Shown piece after piece: positions 36,180 through 45,128 of a stretch of 64,000 nucleotides of DNA (position 1 is its first letter; each line of letters begins with the position of its first letter). A program made the translations under genes and the position numbers. The notes below the pieces were generated by a model. That model was given only the letters and a program-made list of their open reading frames with translations, did not search any database and was not told the DNA's origin. Origin of the DNA: a bacterium 1xD8-48 (lineage in GTDB: Bacteria > Bacillota > Clostridia > Lachnospirales > Lachnospiraceae); NCBI GenBank assembly GCA_009917455.1, contig QZDS01000001.1, positions 186,001 to 250,000 on the forward strand. Reading direction: 5' to 3'.

Positions 36180-36854
36180 TCAAGGCATCAATCCCTTATG
36201 CTCCAACGCCTTTTTCAGCGCCTCCGCTCCAAACCGGGGACTTGATACCACCGTCTTTCCGGTTTCCTTTTGCAGAAATTCTTCCGCATAAGCCATGGAA
36301 CCCTGACAGAGTAAAATCACGTCCACCTGCGCCAGAATCTCCTTTGCCTTTGCAAGCAGCATTTCCTTAAACTGCTCCTGATTGATACCGAAAGCACCGT
36401 CAATCAGCCCGTCCACCAGCGTCACCGTGCGATTCATTTCCCTCGCCACACGCTTTATGGTATTTTTTGTGGGCTCCAGCGTTGTGGGAAGGGTCGCCAG
36501 TACCCCTATCCTGCCGCCAAGGCGTACCGCCTCACAGCACATTTCCTCATCGATGCGCACAATGGGCACTCCCGTATATCTGCCGATATCCGCCGCGGCG
36601 TCCGCCACCTCGCCCACCGAGGAACAACAGTTCAATATTGCGTCCGCCCCGTCCGAAGTTGCCTGCATAAAAAGCGATACCAGTCTTGCCGCCGCCCCGG
36701 CGGTCACATGCCCGGCCTCCCGCACTTCTGCCAGAATGGAGGCGTCCTCATAGCTTTGGATTTCCGCTTCAGCGCCAAGCTGCTTTTTTACTTCCCTGTT
36801 CACCAGTTCAATCAATTCCGGTGTAGTACTTGTGTAAACAATTCCTGCTTTCAT
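36180..36854 (-). CDS. Asp/Glu/hydantoin racemase family protein
   Basis: A 224-residue protein of the aspartate/glutamate racemase superfamily. Both catalytic Cys positions are kept: NCCSSVGE near residue 80 and LLCQGSMAY near residue 182. The N-terminal IVYTSTTPELI loop fits the substrate-carboxylate site. Members include racemases, maleate isomerases and decarboxylases, so the reaction is not certain. It lies 9 nt behind the DUF5060-type glycosidase gene. The link to a sugar locus that also encodes an acid-sugar kinase suggests a role on a sugar-derived acid rather than in cell-wall synthesis. Confidence 0.85.
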   Translation of the reverse strand: MKAGIVYTSTTPELIELVNREVKKQLGAEAEIQSYEDASILAEVREAGHVTAGAAARLVSLFMQATSDGADAILNCCSSVGEVADAAADIGRYTGVPIVRIDEEMCCEAVRLGGRIGVLATLPTTLEPTKNTIKRVAREMNRTVTLVDGLIDGAFGINQEQFKEMLLAKAKEILAQVDVILLCQGSMAYAEEFLQKETGKTVVSSPRFGAEALKKALEHKGLMP

Positions 36855-36863
36855 AAATTTCTC

Positions 36864-38408
36864 CTATTCTTTAAAATCCTGCTTCTTTTTCAGCCGGACG
36901 GCCATGTACTCCCGTCCCGGCAGCTCCACTTTAAATTTTCCTTTGAACACGCCCCGCTTTTCAATGGTCATGTTCCAGGTGTCAATTACTTCCGCTTCAA
37001 ATTCCGTTTCATCGTCAAAATGATATTCCTTAAAGCTTGAGCAAGTGTATCCCAAATAAATCAGATAATAGCTTTTCACCGGCTGCATCCACTCCTGTTC
37101 GGGAACGGCGCATACGCAGTCCCATTTGAGATTATAAGGCGCAAGCCCAGGCCCCGGCGTCTCACATAAGATATCGTACAGAAAGCCTAACCGCTTCCAG
37201 CTCTCGCCCCGCAGCTCTCCGCCATGGGACCACCAAAGCACATCCTCCGGGTTCATCAGCGTCTCCCCATGGCCTGCATATCCGCCCCTGCAGGCTGCTT
37301 CCCAGAATCGCCGAAGCAGCTCTTTTCCGCTGATATTGCCCCATCCGTACTGGATATTTCCCTCGTAACAAATTTCGTCAAGCACCACCGGCTTTTTGTA
37401 CTCCTCCCGCCATTTTGTCACATACTCTGCAGACAGATAGGGCTCCTGACGCTGGATACTGCAGTGAGTCACCCAGGGCCTTCGGTAATCGTAAAATCCG
37501 TGGCAGTTATGCACTGAGCGAAGGTGGTTGTATGGGTCTTTCTCACAAATCAGGGCCGCATAGCGTTCCCAGTCCTCAAGGGTTTTATGAGTCATCAAAT
37601 CATACTCATTGGCCAGCGACCACCAGACATTACGGTATGCGGAAAACCTTGCCAGCACATACGCCCAGTACAGGTCGTCCTCTTCCTTTGTCATCTGTGA
37701 AAATCCCCAGCGGTCATAGGGGTGCATCACAATAATATCCGCCTCTATTCCCCGTTTTTGCAGCTCCATAATACAGTTTTCAATATGCCGGAAATGAGCC
37801 GGGCAGAATCTTGTGAAATCAAAATGATTCCCTTCTGTTTTTCCCGTGTAAAGGCTGAAATTCTCCTTTGTCAGTACGCTGCTGTCCATGGGCGTTCCCT
37901 CATACGGGTAGCTGCGCGGCTCGCCCAAATTATAGTCGTAATGCTTGGGGAAAATACAGAACCGGATTTTATTAAACCGGGCCGCTTCGAGGCTCGCAAG
38001 GGTCTGCGCAATCCTCTCGTCGCTTTGCAGCTCCCACACGTAGCAGGTGGTGCCTATGGAATAATAGGGCGTACCGTCCTCGTATGCAAAATGACAGGTT
38101 CCCGCCACCCGTACAGGGCCGTGATTGCCCTCCGACGCCGGAATCACCTCAAACGCTCCCCCCGTTTCTTCCTCAATAAAGCTCCCTTCAATGGAAAAGG
38201 TATAGGCTCCCGGAAAGGAGGGCATAAACCTTACTTTGTAAACTCCTTCTCCGTCATAAAAACCGTCCACCGTAACCGTCTCGTTCTTTCCGCAAAAGTG
38301 CCCCATAATACTCTGTTCCAGAAAGGGATTGCCCCCGGGCGGCCCCTGACAGGTGATTTCGACAATTCCCCATCGCTCTACCTGCTTTTCGTATGTGATT
38401 GTATTCAT
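36864..38408 (-). CDS. DUF5060/DUF4038-type glycoside hydrolase
   Basis: About 514 residues. The order is a DUF5060 beta-sandwich (WGIVEITCQGPPGGNPF onward, about residues 10-95), a catalytic TIM barrel of the DUF4038/GH140-like group and a C-terminal beta domain. The barrel shows IGTTCYVWELQ, WWSLANEYDL and VVLDEICYEG, the last two carrying the likely catalytic acids. It has no signal peptide. I chose the ATG at 38408, with GAGGAAAAA upstream, because the -10 box of a promoter lies inside the longer reading frame. It is the first gene of an operon with the racemase and perhaps fic. Confidence 0.86.
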   Translation of the reverse strand: MNTITYEKQVERWGIVEITCQGPPGGNPFLEQSIMGHFCGKNETVTVDGFYDGEGVYKVRFMPSFPGAYTFSIEGSFIEEETGGAFEVIPASEGNHGPVRVAGTCHFAYEDGTPYYSIGTTCYVWELQSDERIAQTLASLEAARFNKIRFCIFPKHYDYNLGEPRSYPYEGTPMDSSVLTKENFSLYTGKTEGNHFDFTRFCPAHFRHIENCIMELQKRGIEADIIVMHPYDRWGFSQMTKEEDDLYWAYVLARFSAYRNVWWSLANEYDLMTHKTLEDWERYAALICEKDPYNHLRSVHNCHGFYDYRRPWVTHCSIQRQEPYLSAEYVTKWREEYKKPVVLDEICYEGNIQYGWGNISGKELLRRFWEAACRGGYAGHGETLMNPEDVLWWSHGGELRGESWKRLGFLYDILCETPGPGLAPYNLKWDCVCAVPEQEWMQPVKSYYLIYLGYTCSSFKEYHFDDETEFEAEVIDTWNMTIEKRGVFKGKFKVELPGREYMAVRLKKKQDFKE

Positions 38409-38529
38409 TTTTTCCTCGTTTCTGCATCTTCCTCCGTGGTTCTTAAGGGAAACTCGCCTTTGCTCCACATCGGTATGCCTTTTCATGTTCTGTCTCTGTT
38501 TTCCGTAAGGAAACGCTGATTTTATCCTC

Positions 38530-38558
38530 ATTTTAAGAGGGTTTTCCCCTTCTGTCAA
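38530..38558 (-). promoter_or_regulatory. Sigma-A promoter of DUF5060 operon
   Basis: Minus strand TTGACA (38553-38558), 17-bp spacer, TAAAAT (38530-38535). The spacer contains GGGGAAAACCCTC, a small palindrome that could bind a regulator. Transcription should start near 38523, about 115 nt ahead of the gene. Confidence 0.75.
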
Positions 38559-38782
38559 TCAGTTCCCCGAAAGGTGTGAAAAATTCGGACACTTTCAAAA
38601 TAAATTCTACATACGGTAGATACCCAATGCGCGCTGTTGTGCATATGTTCAGGCAAGAGTGGTTCCCATGAAAGTTAGCGAAAATCAAACGTGAGGCCTT
38701 TGTCATTTCCCGCTCCGATAATCCAAACAGTTTCCTGATATCCCCATTAGCAGGTGCGGACACGGTCTTCCATGGCGCCTGA
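38559..38782. other. Intergenic region without a clear gene
   Basis: A 76-codon minus-strand frame (38763-38533) crosses this area and overlaps the promoter. It has no ribosome binding site and matches no family I know. I treat the region as non-coding; it could be an eroded gene piece. Confidence 0.35.
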
Positions 38783-38837
38783 AAAACAAAAGAGGCTCAA
38801 AGCCTTGAAAAATCGCTATTCTTCAAGGTTTCAAGCC
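38783..38837 (-). terminator. Terminator behind the hypothetical gene at 38866
   Basis: An imperfect long stem, roughly 38794-38809 with 38822-38837, has a perfect CCTTGAA/TTCAAGG core. On the minus strand it ends in GAGCC followed by CTTTTGTTTTTC. It lies 29 nt behind the stop. Confidence 0.7.
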
Positions 38838-38865
38838 ACTTTCTTTTCACTGTTTTCACTTGTTA

Positions 38866-39471
38866 TTAAAATAACCACCCCGGATTATTTATCTTCGAAA
38901 GGGTATCGTAATATCCCTTGTAGCTCATATACCCCTGCAGATTTCCCGCGCTGTACTGGGACTGCATGGCGTTTTGAAGAACGTTCATCCAGTTTGTCCT
39001 GCCAAACAGATTGCCATAACCGAAGCCGCCTGGCCCGTACTGCAGAGCGTTTGCCCCCGTAAGAGCCGACTGGGCGCCGGAATATATCCCCATGGCTGTC
39101 AGATAACTGGAGTAGGCATACATGTTGAGGTAATCACTGTTGCGCGCATCAATCTTTGACATGTCCGCCGACTGCTCTGTCACGTTTCCATCCTTATCCC
39201 ACACTTTCATTTTATATACCGGATTGGCCGGGTCAAAATCCTTCGGCTCATACACCGCAAAGGAATAGTCATTGCCGCAGCCCGCACCAATCACCTTCCC
39301 GTCAATATCATTTGAAATGTGCAGTTCAAAGGTGCCGCTGGGCATCTGTGTTTTTTGCACCGCATTATCCATATGGCCTGCAAAGCTCTTTCCCGCCGTG
39401 CGCCGTGCCGCTTTTTGGGTCCCGTATTCCGCCGCCAGGTACTGCGCTGTTCCGATTGCGCTTACGCTCAT
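38866..39471 (-). CDS. Hypothetical protein with Tyr/Gly/Asn-rich tail
   Basis: About 201 residues, starting MSVSAIGTAQYLA. The ATG at 39471 follows GGAGGAGATGGGAA; a longer frame of 20 codons lacks a ribosome site. The N-terminal half contains a GTFELHISND segment and a FAVYEP/YKMKVWDKDGN segment that could form a small beta domain. The C-terminal half is rich in Tyr, Ser, Gly and Asn (ALTGANALQYGPGGFGYG) and looks like a flexible or surface-associated region. There is no signal peptide or membrane helix. The start resembles those of some flagellar-associated proteins, but I cannot assign it. Confidence 0.7.
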   Translation of the reverse strand: MSVSAIGTAQYLAAEYGTQKAARRTAGKSFAGHMDNAVQKTQMPSGTFELHISNDIDGKVIGAGCGNDYSFAVYEPKDFDPANPVYKMKVWDKDGNVTEQSADMSKIDARNSDYLNMYAYSSYLTAMGIYSGAQSALTGANALQYGPGGFGYGNLFGRTNWMNVLQNAMQSQYSAGNLQGYMSYKGYYDTLSKINNPGWLF

Positions 39472-39622
39472 TTCCCATCTCCTCCTTATCATCCGGCAGA
39501 TACCTGCGAACGGAGTCCGCATGGAATGCATCTGCTCAATATTCTCTGCCTCCTATATCGGCAGAAAAAATTGATTCTTATGGGAAATGTAACGAAACGC
39601 TATACAAATGGGAATGAAAAAT

Positions 39623-41860
39623 TCAGCCAAGCCCGAACCCGTACTCATAATAATTTCCGGCGCTGTCCCTATAGGCGTAGGCTTTGCCGTTCTCGTCTTT
39701 CATGGAATCCGGCATGTAAGCATCCTTGTCAAACCCCGGAACATCATTGGGGCTGATGCAGACGCCGTTTTTATCAACTGCAAGTACACTGTCGTCCTTC
39801 GGCAGCGTGATGGGAAGCCTGCCCACAGGCGCAAAACGTCCGAAGAAAATATCCAGAACCGCCTCCGGGAAGGTGTCAAAACCTGCTGTCAGCACATCCG
39901 CACAGGGCTCCACATTCCCCACCATCCATGCCAGAGGGAAATTCACATTAATCAGAACCTTTCCTCCATTGTTACGTACGACCCCTGCAATTTCGGGAAT
40001 CCTGTTTGCTCCGCACAGGGTAGTCTCCTTATGGGTGTCCTCCGTGGGCTTTCCTTCTTCATCCACGTTGCAGACTGTCTTGTCCTCGCAGATATCCAGT
40101 TCCAGAAAGCCGGGGGTAGCGTTAAAGTAATTTCCGCTGCCGGGGCTTAAGAATAAAAGCGCAGCCTCCGCCTCCGCCGCATCGTCCACCAGCGTCACGT
40201 TGCCAAGAAGTTCCTTCAATGCCTTCGTGTTGGCTTCGCCCGATTCTTTTGTTTTTCCGAAAGCCTCTGCATATACCTTCGCTCCCTCCTTTAACGGAAG
40301 AACGCCTGCATTTTTCAGCAGCACGACGCTCTGACGGTGTACCTTCCCGGCTTCCTCCCTCCTTGCCTTATCCCCAACGGCTTCTTCCGCTTTCCGGGGG
40401 CTGGCATAAGGGTTTTCAAACATTCCTAGCTGGAACATTTCTTTTAAAGTGCGGCTTACCGCCCGGTTAAGGCTCTCGTCCGTAAGCACAAGTTCTTCTC
40501 TGGCAAAGCCCCCGGGAACCGGATGGGTGTCATAATAATCATTGGACGAGCGTTCATAAGCCTCACGGGCCGCTTCGTCGTCAAAGGAACCGCTGATTAA
40601 ATCCACTCCGCTTTGCGTAATGGCAAATCCCACTCTTTCGGGAATATCCAGCATCTCCACTCCCCATGCCATATTTCTTGTAATACCGCTGTCAGAATTA
40701 ATGTATCCGTCAAAGCCCATCTGATTACGGAGCATTTCATCAATAAATATCTTATTATATGCAAAACCATAAGGACGAAGCTCCACCTCCGCCCCTTTAT
40801 AATCTTCCTGCGCCGCGCTCTTTTCCTTTGCCGGCTTGGAATAATAAGGCATGATGGAGGAAGCGTGATATTTAACGGCTGCTTCAAATGTGGGAACATG
40901 ATATTTCTGTAAGCTGCCGGGTGTGGCGTATACGTTCCACTGTCCGGTTGCATAGTGAGGGTCGAATCCGTTTTCACGGGCGCCGCCTCCCGGAAAATGC
41001 TTCACCGTCATGGCAACCCCTTCCGGCGTAACCCCATCAGCGCTTCCCTGGATACCCGGAATCAGCCTCTCCATCATTTCCGAAATCAGCTCCGGATCCT
41101 CCCCGAAGGTGCCGAATGTACGTTGCCAGCGGGGGTCTGTTACCACATCCGCCATATACATATATCCCTTTTTCAGGCCGCATGCATTCCACTGACGCCG
41201 CACCGTATCCGCAAAGGTGTCAACAATGCCAAAATCACCGGTTCCCTTCACCGCCGCCGCGATGCCAAGCGTCCCCGGCCAGGTTGCAAACACACCGGAG
41301 GCATCATTCATTCCGAAAACTGCCTCCCCGTTTTCATTCCGGCTGTTGCTCATAACCTGTACCGGTACAAAATGCCCGCAGTCCTCCGCAAGGTACTGCA
41401 GCTGATTTAAATAATCCGCCAAATCCGCCGGCGCGGGATTCTCCCGGAGGATTAAATGTCTGGAAAATTTCTTTTTAATCAGCTCGCTGGTGCCCGGCAG
41501 CTTCAGTTCCCCGAAAATATTTTTTGCATTCACCGGCGCTTCATCTAAAAGCCCGGTTTCGTCCGCCACGGGAATATGACCTGCCTTTTCCAGTCTCGCA
41601 CTGGGATACTTCGGCCCCATGCGCCAGTCGGCGGTAAAAAGCTGTCCGATTTTTTCATCGGGAGTCAAAAGCTTCGCGTAAGCCTGCGCCCGCTCCTTTG
41701 CCGGAAGCCGCCAGTCGTTGACAGAGGACACTTCCCCGCTTCCGTCAATATCCTTGAAATATAAGCCGTCCTTTTCGATTACCTTGCGGTCAACCGTACC
41801 GATTACAGGACCGGAAGCATTGGAAAAATAACGGATGCTGTCACTTGCTTTTTTTGCCAT
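39623..41860 (-). CDS. Glycoside hydrolase family 3 enzyme
   Basis: About 745 residues of a GH3 exo-glycosidase (beta-glucosidase or beta-xylosidase type). The N-terminal barrel carries AMTVKHFPGGGARENG and the nucleophile Asp in GYINSDSGIT near residue 390. The second alpha/beta sandwich domain follows, starting at HRQSVVLLKNAGVLPL. There is no signal peptide, so it acts in the cytoplasm. I chose the ATG at 41860: its site AAAGGAG lies within the GTG-initiated longer frame. A promoter lies just upstream. The gene stands alone and faces away from the chemoreceptor. Confidence 0.92.
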   Translation of the reverse strand: MAKKASDSIRYFSNASGPVIGTVDRKVIEKDGLYFKDIDGSGEVSSVNDWRLPAKERAQAYAKLLTPDEKIGQLFTADWRMGPKYPSARLEKAGHIPVADETGLLDEAPVNAKNIFGELKLPGTSELIKKKFSRHLILRENPAPADLADYLNQLQYLAEDCGHFVPVQVMSNSRNENGEAVFGMNDASGVFATWPGTLGIAAAVKGTGDFGIVDTFADTVRRQWNACGLKKGYMYMADVVTDPRWQRTFGTFGEDPELISEMMERLIPGIQGSADGVTPEGVAMTVKHFPGGGARENGFDPHYATGQWNVYATPGSLQKYHVPTFEAAVKYHASSIMPYYSKPAKEKSAAQEDYKGAEVELRPYGFAYNKIFIDEMLRNQMGFDGYINSDSGITRNMAWGVEMLDIPERVGFAITQSGVDLISGSFDDEAAREAYERSSNDYYDTHPVPGGFAREELVLTDESLNRAVSRTLKEMFQLGMFENPYASPRKAEEAVGDKARREEAGKVHRQSVVLLKNAGVLPLKEGAKVYAEAFGKTKESGEANTKALKELLGNVTLVDDAAEAEAALLFLSPGSGNYFNATPGFLELDICEDKTVCNVDEEGKPTEDTHKETTLCGANRIPEIAGVVRNNGGKVLINVNFPLAWMVGNVEPCADVLTAGFDTFPEAVLDIFFGRFAPVGRLPITLPKDDSVLAVDKNGVCISPNDVPGFDKDAYMPDSMKDENGKAYAYRDSAGNYYEYGFGLG

Positions 41861-41893
41861 AATTATTGCTCCTTTCACGATTTTGTGATTTCT

Positions 41894-41922
41894 ATTTTAG
41901 CATAAACCAGTTCGGGATACAA
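41894..41922 (-). promoter_or_regulatory. Promoter of the GH3 gene
   Basis: Minus strand TTGTAT (41917-41922), 17-bp spacer, TAAAAT (41894-41899). Transcription should begin near 41887, leaving a leader of about 27 nt with the ribosome site. Confidence 0.6.
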
Positions 41923-41981
41923 TTGAAGAATCCCTGTCCGCCAAAAACTGAAAATTGATTTCCGCAACCCTTCCAGGACCA

Positions 41982-42011
41982 TTGACAAGTTAACGACACC
42001 ACTCATATAAT
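41982..42011 (+). promoter_or_regulatory. Consensus promoter of the chemoreceptor gene
   Basis: TTGACA (41982-41987) and TATAAT (42006-42011) are separated by 18 bp. Transcription should start near 42018, directly ahead of the structured leader. Confidence 0.85.
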
Positions 42012-42025
42012 ATTAATTAATAAAT

Positions 42026-42122
42026 GGCTGAACATATTAATTACCGCGGACAACGAGCCAGGTGACTGCTTGCAATATAAACTTCGTTTGATGCATTTGG
42101 CGACTGCCGCGAGGCCTCAGCC
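42026..42122 (+). ncRNA. Structured 5' leader, candidate riboswitch
   Basis: A nested set of complementary segments fills most of the 128-nt leader of the chemoreceptor mRNA. GGCTGA (42026-42031) pairs with TCAGCC (42117-42122), CGCGG (42045-42049) with CCGCG (42107-42111), GCCA (42057-42060) with TGGC (42098-42101), TGCA (42071-42074) with TGCA (42092-42095), and AAAC/GTTT closes an apical TTC loop. GACTGC occurs twice (42064-42069 and 42102-42107) in internal-loop positions. I compared it by eye with c-di-GMP, cobalamin, ZTP and twister consensus features and found no real match. The ribosome site GGGGG (about 42130-42134) lies 8 nt behind the outer stem. Confidence 0.5.
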
Positions 42123-42145
42123 GATAAAAGGGGGTAAATCTAAAG

Positions 42146-44119
42146 ATGAAAAGCATTCGCGCAAAAATCACTCTATGTCTCATTCTAACCGTTCTGACGG
42201 CGCTCCTGGCAACAGGAATATCCAGTATCGTTCCTAATTACAGAAGCACCATAACCACCGTAGACCACATGATGAGCGAAACCGCGGTTCTTGCAGCGGA
42301 ACGTGTGGAACAGGAACTGACAGCCTATAAAAATGTGGCCATGGATACAGGCTGTATCCCGCAGTTATCAGATTCCACAGTATCGGTAAATGAAAAGAAA
42401 TCCATTATTGAGGAACGTTCCTCCATGCACAATTTCCAGCGCGGGAATATCATCGGAATGGACGGCATCAGCATTTTTGACGGCAAGGATTATTCTGACC
42501 GGGAATATGTAAAGCAGGCCATGCAGGGCAATGTCTACGTGTCGGAGCCTCTGATAAGTAAAATCACAGGCGAATTGTCCATTATGGTTGCCGCTCCGCT
42601 TTATTCCGGCGGCATTCACGGCTCCTCCATCGCAGGAGTAGTGTATTTCGTTCCTCACGAAACCTTTTTGAACGACATTGTATCTTCTATACAAATAGGG
42701 GAAAACAGCAGAGCCTATATGATTAACAATAAAGGCGACACCATTGCGGACATCACCCTCGATACGATTACAGTCCAAAATATTGAAACCGAAGCCCAGA
42801 GCGATTCCTCTCTTGCGGATTTGGCCGCCATCCATGAGGCCATGCGCCGGGGCGAAAACGGTTTCGGAAGCTATGAAAGCGCAGAGGAAAGCATGTTTGT
42901 AGCCTATGCTCCCGTAAAGGATACGGACGGCTGGAGCATTGCCGTAACTGCGCCCCAGCTGAATTATCTGGAAACCACTTATAAGGGCATGGCTCTCAAC
43001 ATCATGGTAATGATTGGGGCCGTAATCATTTCCATTATCATCGCCCTTTTGCTTGCCGGAAATATCAGCAAACCCATGAAAGCCTGTGCAAAACGGATGA
43101 AGCTGCTTGTGGAGGGCGATTTGGAGACTCCTATGCCCACAGTCAGAAACAGAGACGAAACAGGCATGCTTGTCAAATCTACTGCTTTGCTTGTGGAGGG
43201 TTTAAGTACGATAATCAAAGATATCCGTTACCTCCTGAACGAACTGGCCAATCAGAACCTGGACGTCTACACCCAGCATGAGGATGCTTATGTGGGCGGT
43301 TTTCAGGACATCCTGCACTCCCTGCGCCACATGAAAACAGAGTTAAACGACATTATGCGGCAGGTTAACCATTCCGCTGAACAGGTATCCTCCGCCAGCA
43401 CTCAGTTATCCGTCAGCGCCCAGACCTTAAGCCAGGGAACTGTAGAACAGGCCAGCGCCGTGGAACAGCTTGCCACACAAATCACTGAAATCTCCGGTCA
43501 GGCGAAAAACACAGCCAGCAGCGCGCTCACCGTCCGCAACCAGACCCATAGTACCGGAGAGGAAGTATCTCTGTGCAATCAGCAGATGCAGAAGCTCATG
43601 GATGCCATGAATAAAATTCAGACCAGCTCCGATGAGATTGAGAAAATATTAAAGACAATAGACGACATCGCATTCCAGACCAACATACTGGCTCTGAACG
43701 CGGCTGTGGAGGCCGCAAGAGCGGGCGAGGCCGGAAAAGGCTTTGCCGTGGTCGCGGAAGAAGTTCGTAATCTGGCCGGTAAATCCGCAGAAGCCGCCAA
43801 AAACACTTCCGCCCTCATCCAGCATTCCACCGAGGCCGTACATACAGGTACGGAAATTGCAAACCAGACGGCAAGCGTTTTGTTCGAGGTTGTGGGCAGC
43901 ATACAGTCCGTGGTCAATTCCATCGACAATATTGCCACTGTAGCCAATGAGCAGTCAGACGCCGTATGGCAGGTTTCCGAGGGCATCAACCAGATTTCAG
44001 TTGTAGTTCAAAGCAACAGTTCCACCGCCCAGGAAGGCGCGTCCGCCAGCCAACAGCTTTCCGCAGAGGCAGAGAACTTAAAGCAATTGGTGAATCAGTT
44101 TACGCTTTCGGCGGATTAA
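42146..44119 (+). CDS. Methyl-accepting chemotaxis protein
   Basis: A 657-residue chemoreceptor. One N-terminal membrane helix (residues about 7-28) precedes an extracellular Cache-type sensor domain (about 30-275) with the [13 protein letters not shown] pattern. The second helix (about 280-303), HAMP and a linker follow. The cytoplasmic signalling hairpin carries its tip at [19 protein letters not shown], which binds CheW and CheA. There is no C-terminal CheR-docking pentapeptide. Cache receptors usually sense small organic acids, amino acids or sugars. It is a single-gene transcript with its own promoter, leader and bidirectional terminator. Confidence 0.96.
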   Translation: MKSIRAKITLCLILTVLTALLATGISSIVPNYRSTITTVDHMMSETAVLAAERVEQELTAYKNVAMDTGCIPQLSDSTVSVNEKKSIIEERSSMHNFQRGNIIGMDGISIFDGKDYSDREYVKQAMQGNVYVSEPLISKITGELSIMVAAPLYSGGIHGSSIAGVVYFVPHETFLNDIVSSIQIGENSRAYMINNKGDTIADITLDTITVQNIETEAQSDSSLADLAAIHEAMRRGENGFGSYESAEESMFVAYAPVKDTDGWSIAVTAPQLNYLETTYKGMALNIMVMIGAVIISIIIALLLAGNISKPMKACAKRMKLLVEGDLETPMPTVRNRDETGMLVKSTALLVEGLSTIIKDIRYLLNELANQNLDVYTQHEDAYVGGFQDILHSLRHMKTELNDIMRQVNHSAEQVSSASTQLSVSAQTLSQGTVEQASAVEQLATQITEISGQAKNTASSALTVRNQTHSTGEEVSLCNQQMQKLMDAMNKIQTSSDEIEKILKTIDDIAFQTNILALNAAVEAARAGEAGKGFAVVAEEVRNLAGKSAEAAKNTSALIQHSTEAVHTGTEIANQTASVLFEVVGSIQSVVNSIDNIATVANEQSDAVWQVSEGINQISVVVQSNSSTAQEGASASQQLSAEAENLKQLVNQFTLSAD

Positions 44120-44209
44120 ATTTAACAAGCGTAAATCAGAGCGTGATATGGGAATTTTCCCTGGTTTTAAACTGCCGGCGGCAATTCAGCATTACCGCGT
44201 TAATACACA

Positions 44210-44267
44210 AAAATATCCCACAGGATAATAGAATGTTTGAAAAACATTAATTCCTGTGGGATATTTT
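44210..44267. terminator. Strong bidirectional terminator
   Basis: A perfect 16-bp stem (44210-44225 and 44252-44267) begins with AAAA and ends with TTTT, so it can terminate both the chemoreceptor (+) and the GDPD gene (-). The right arm touches the stop codon of the GDPD gene. Confidence 0.9.
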
Positions 44268-45088
44268 CAGTCCGGTATAAAAGAATCAAAAATAAAGATA
44301 TCAAACTTATCCCTGACCGCATCAAGCTCCTCCTGGCTTTTAATTGTCCAGGCCACCGACAGATTTCTAAACAGTCCCCGGCAGATTCTTCTTGACAGCG
44401 TCTTTTCGTATTTATGGTTATAGGCGATAAAGTCAGGCTTTGTTATAAAATTCAGCATAAGGTTCTGCAAAAAGAAATACAGCGGCCCCTGAAACTCGCC
44501 GGATTTCAGAAACCCGTCGGAGAGCTGCCCTCTCACCACGCTGCCGTGGTTTTGCCTGTACCAGCGAAGCACCAACGGGTTAAAAGATTCTATACAATAA
44601 ATCCCGTGATACTTTTCAAGCATAGCGTCCACCACCGGACACAGGGCCAAATTCGCCCGCTCCACCTTGAGCTCCACAATAAGGGGCACTCTCCCTCTCA
44701 CTTCATTTAACACATCCTCAAATTTCGGAATCGTTTCCTCACTGCCGCAGAGCCGGAAGCTTTGAAGCTCCTCCCAGGTATAATCGCATACTTTCCCTTC
44801 CTTTCCGCAGATTCTTTTCAGCGTAAAGTCGTGGAACACCACGGGAACGCCGTCCTTTGACAACTGCACGTCCATTTCTATCCCGTATCCGGCCTGAACC
44901 GCCCTGCAAAAGGCCGCCATGGAATTTTCCGGCGCGTCGGTGTCATTGTCATGGAGCCCCCGGTGCGCATAATATACATTCAAAAAATCTTTCCTTCTTT
45001 TTCTGTTTCCCATCCGCGGCATAATTGCAAGCAGATAAAGGCCGGCTGCCGATGCCGCCACAGTGGGGATTGCGTATTTTGCTTTCAT
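44267..45088 (-). CDS. Glycerophosphodiester phosphodiesterase
   Basis: About 273 residues. It hydrolyses glycerophosphodiesters to sn-glycerol 3-phosphate and an alcohol. The catalytic motif YYAHRGLHDN with ENSMAAF follows the N-terminal helix, and EMDVQLSKDGVPVVFHD holds the metal-binding acids and second His. WTIKSQEELD near the end is the family's late motif. A hydrophobic N-terminal helix (IPTVAASAAGLYLLAI) suggests membrane anchoring. I chose the ATG at 45088 behind GGGAGGATGAA; a start 16 codons earlier would overlap the MFS gene. It probably shares the MFS transcript. Confidence 0.92.
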   Translation of the reverse strand: MKAKYAIPTVAASAAGLYLLAIMPRMGNRKRRKDFLNVYYAHRGLHDNDTDAPENSMAAFCRAVQAGYGIEMDVQLSKDGVPVVFHDFTLKRICGKEGKVCDYTWEELQSFRLCGSEETIPKFEDVLNEVRGRVPLIVELKVERANLALCPVVDAMLEKYHGIYCIESFNPLVLRWYRQNHGSVVRGQLSDGFLKSGEFQGPLYFFLQNLMLNFITKPDFIAYNHKYEKTLSRRICRGLFRNLSVAWTIKSQEELDAVRDKFDIFIFDSFIPD

Positions 45089-45128
45089 TTCATCCTCCCG
45101 CTTCGCGGGTCCCTCCTTACCACAAGTT

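Noticed and set aside
38533..38763. 76-codon minus-strand frame ahead of the DUF5060 gene
   Set aside because: Overlaps the promoter, lacks a ribosome site and matches no family. It may be an eroded piece, but I cannot support a gene.
42057..42069. GAGCCAGGTGAC resembling a cobalamin-riboswitch B12 box
   Set aside because: The box would have to be at the 3' end of a much longer aptamer; the surrounding pairs do not fit and no cobalamin gene follows.
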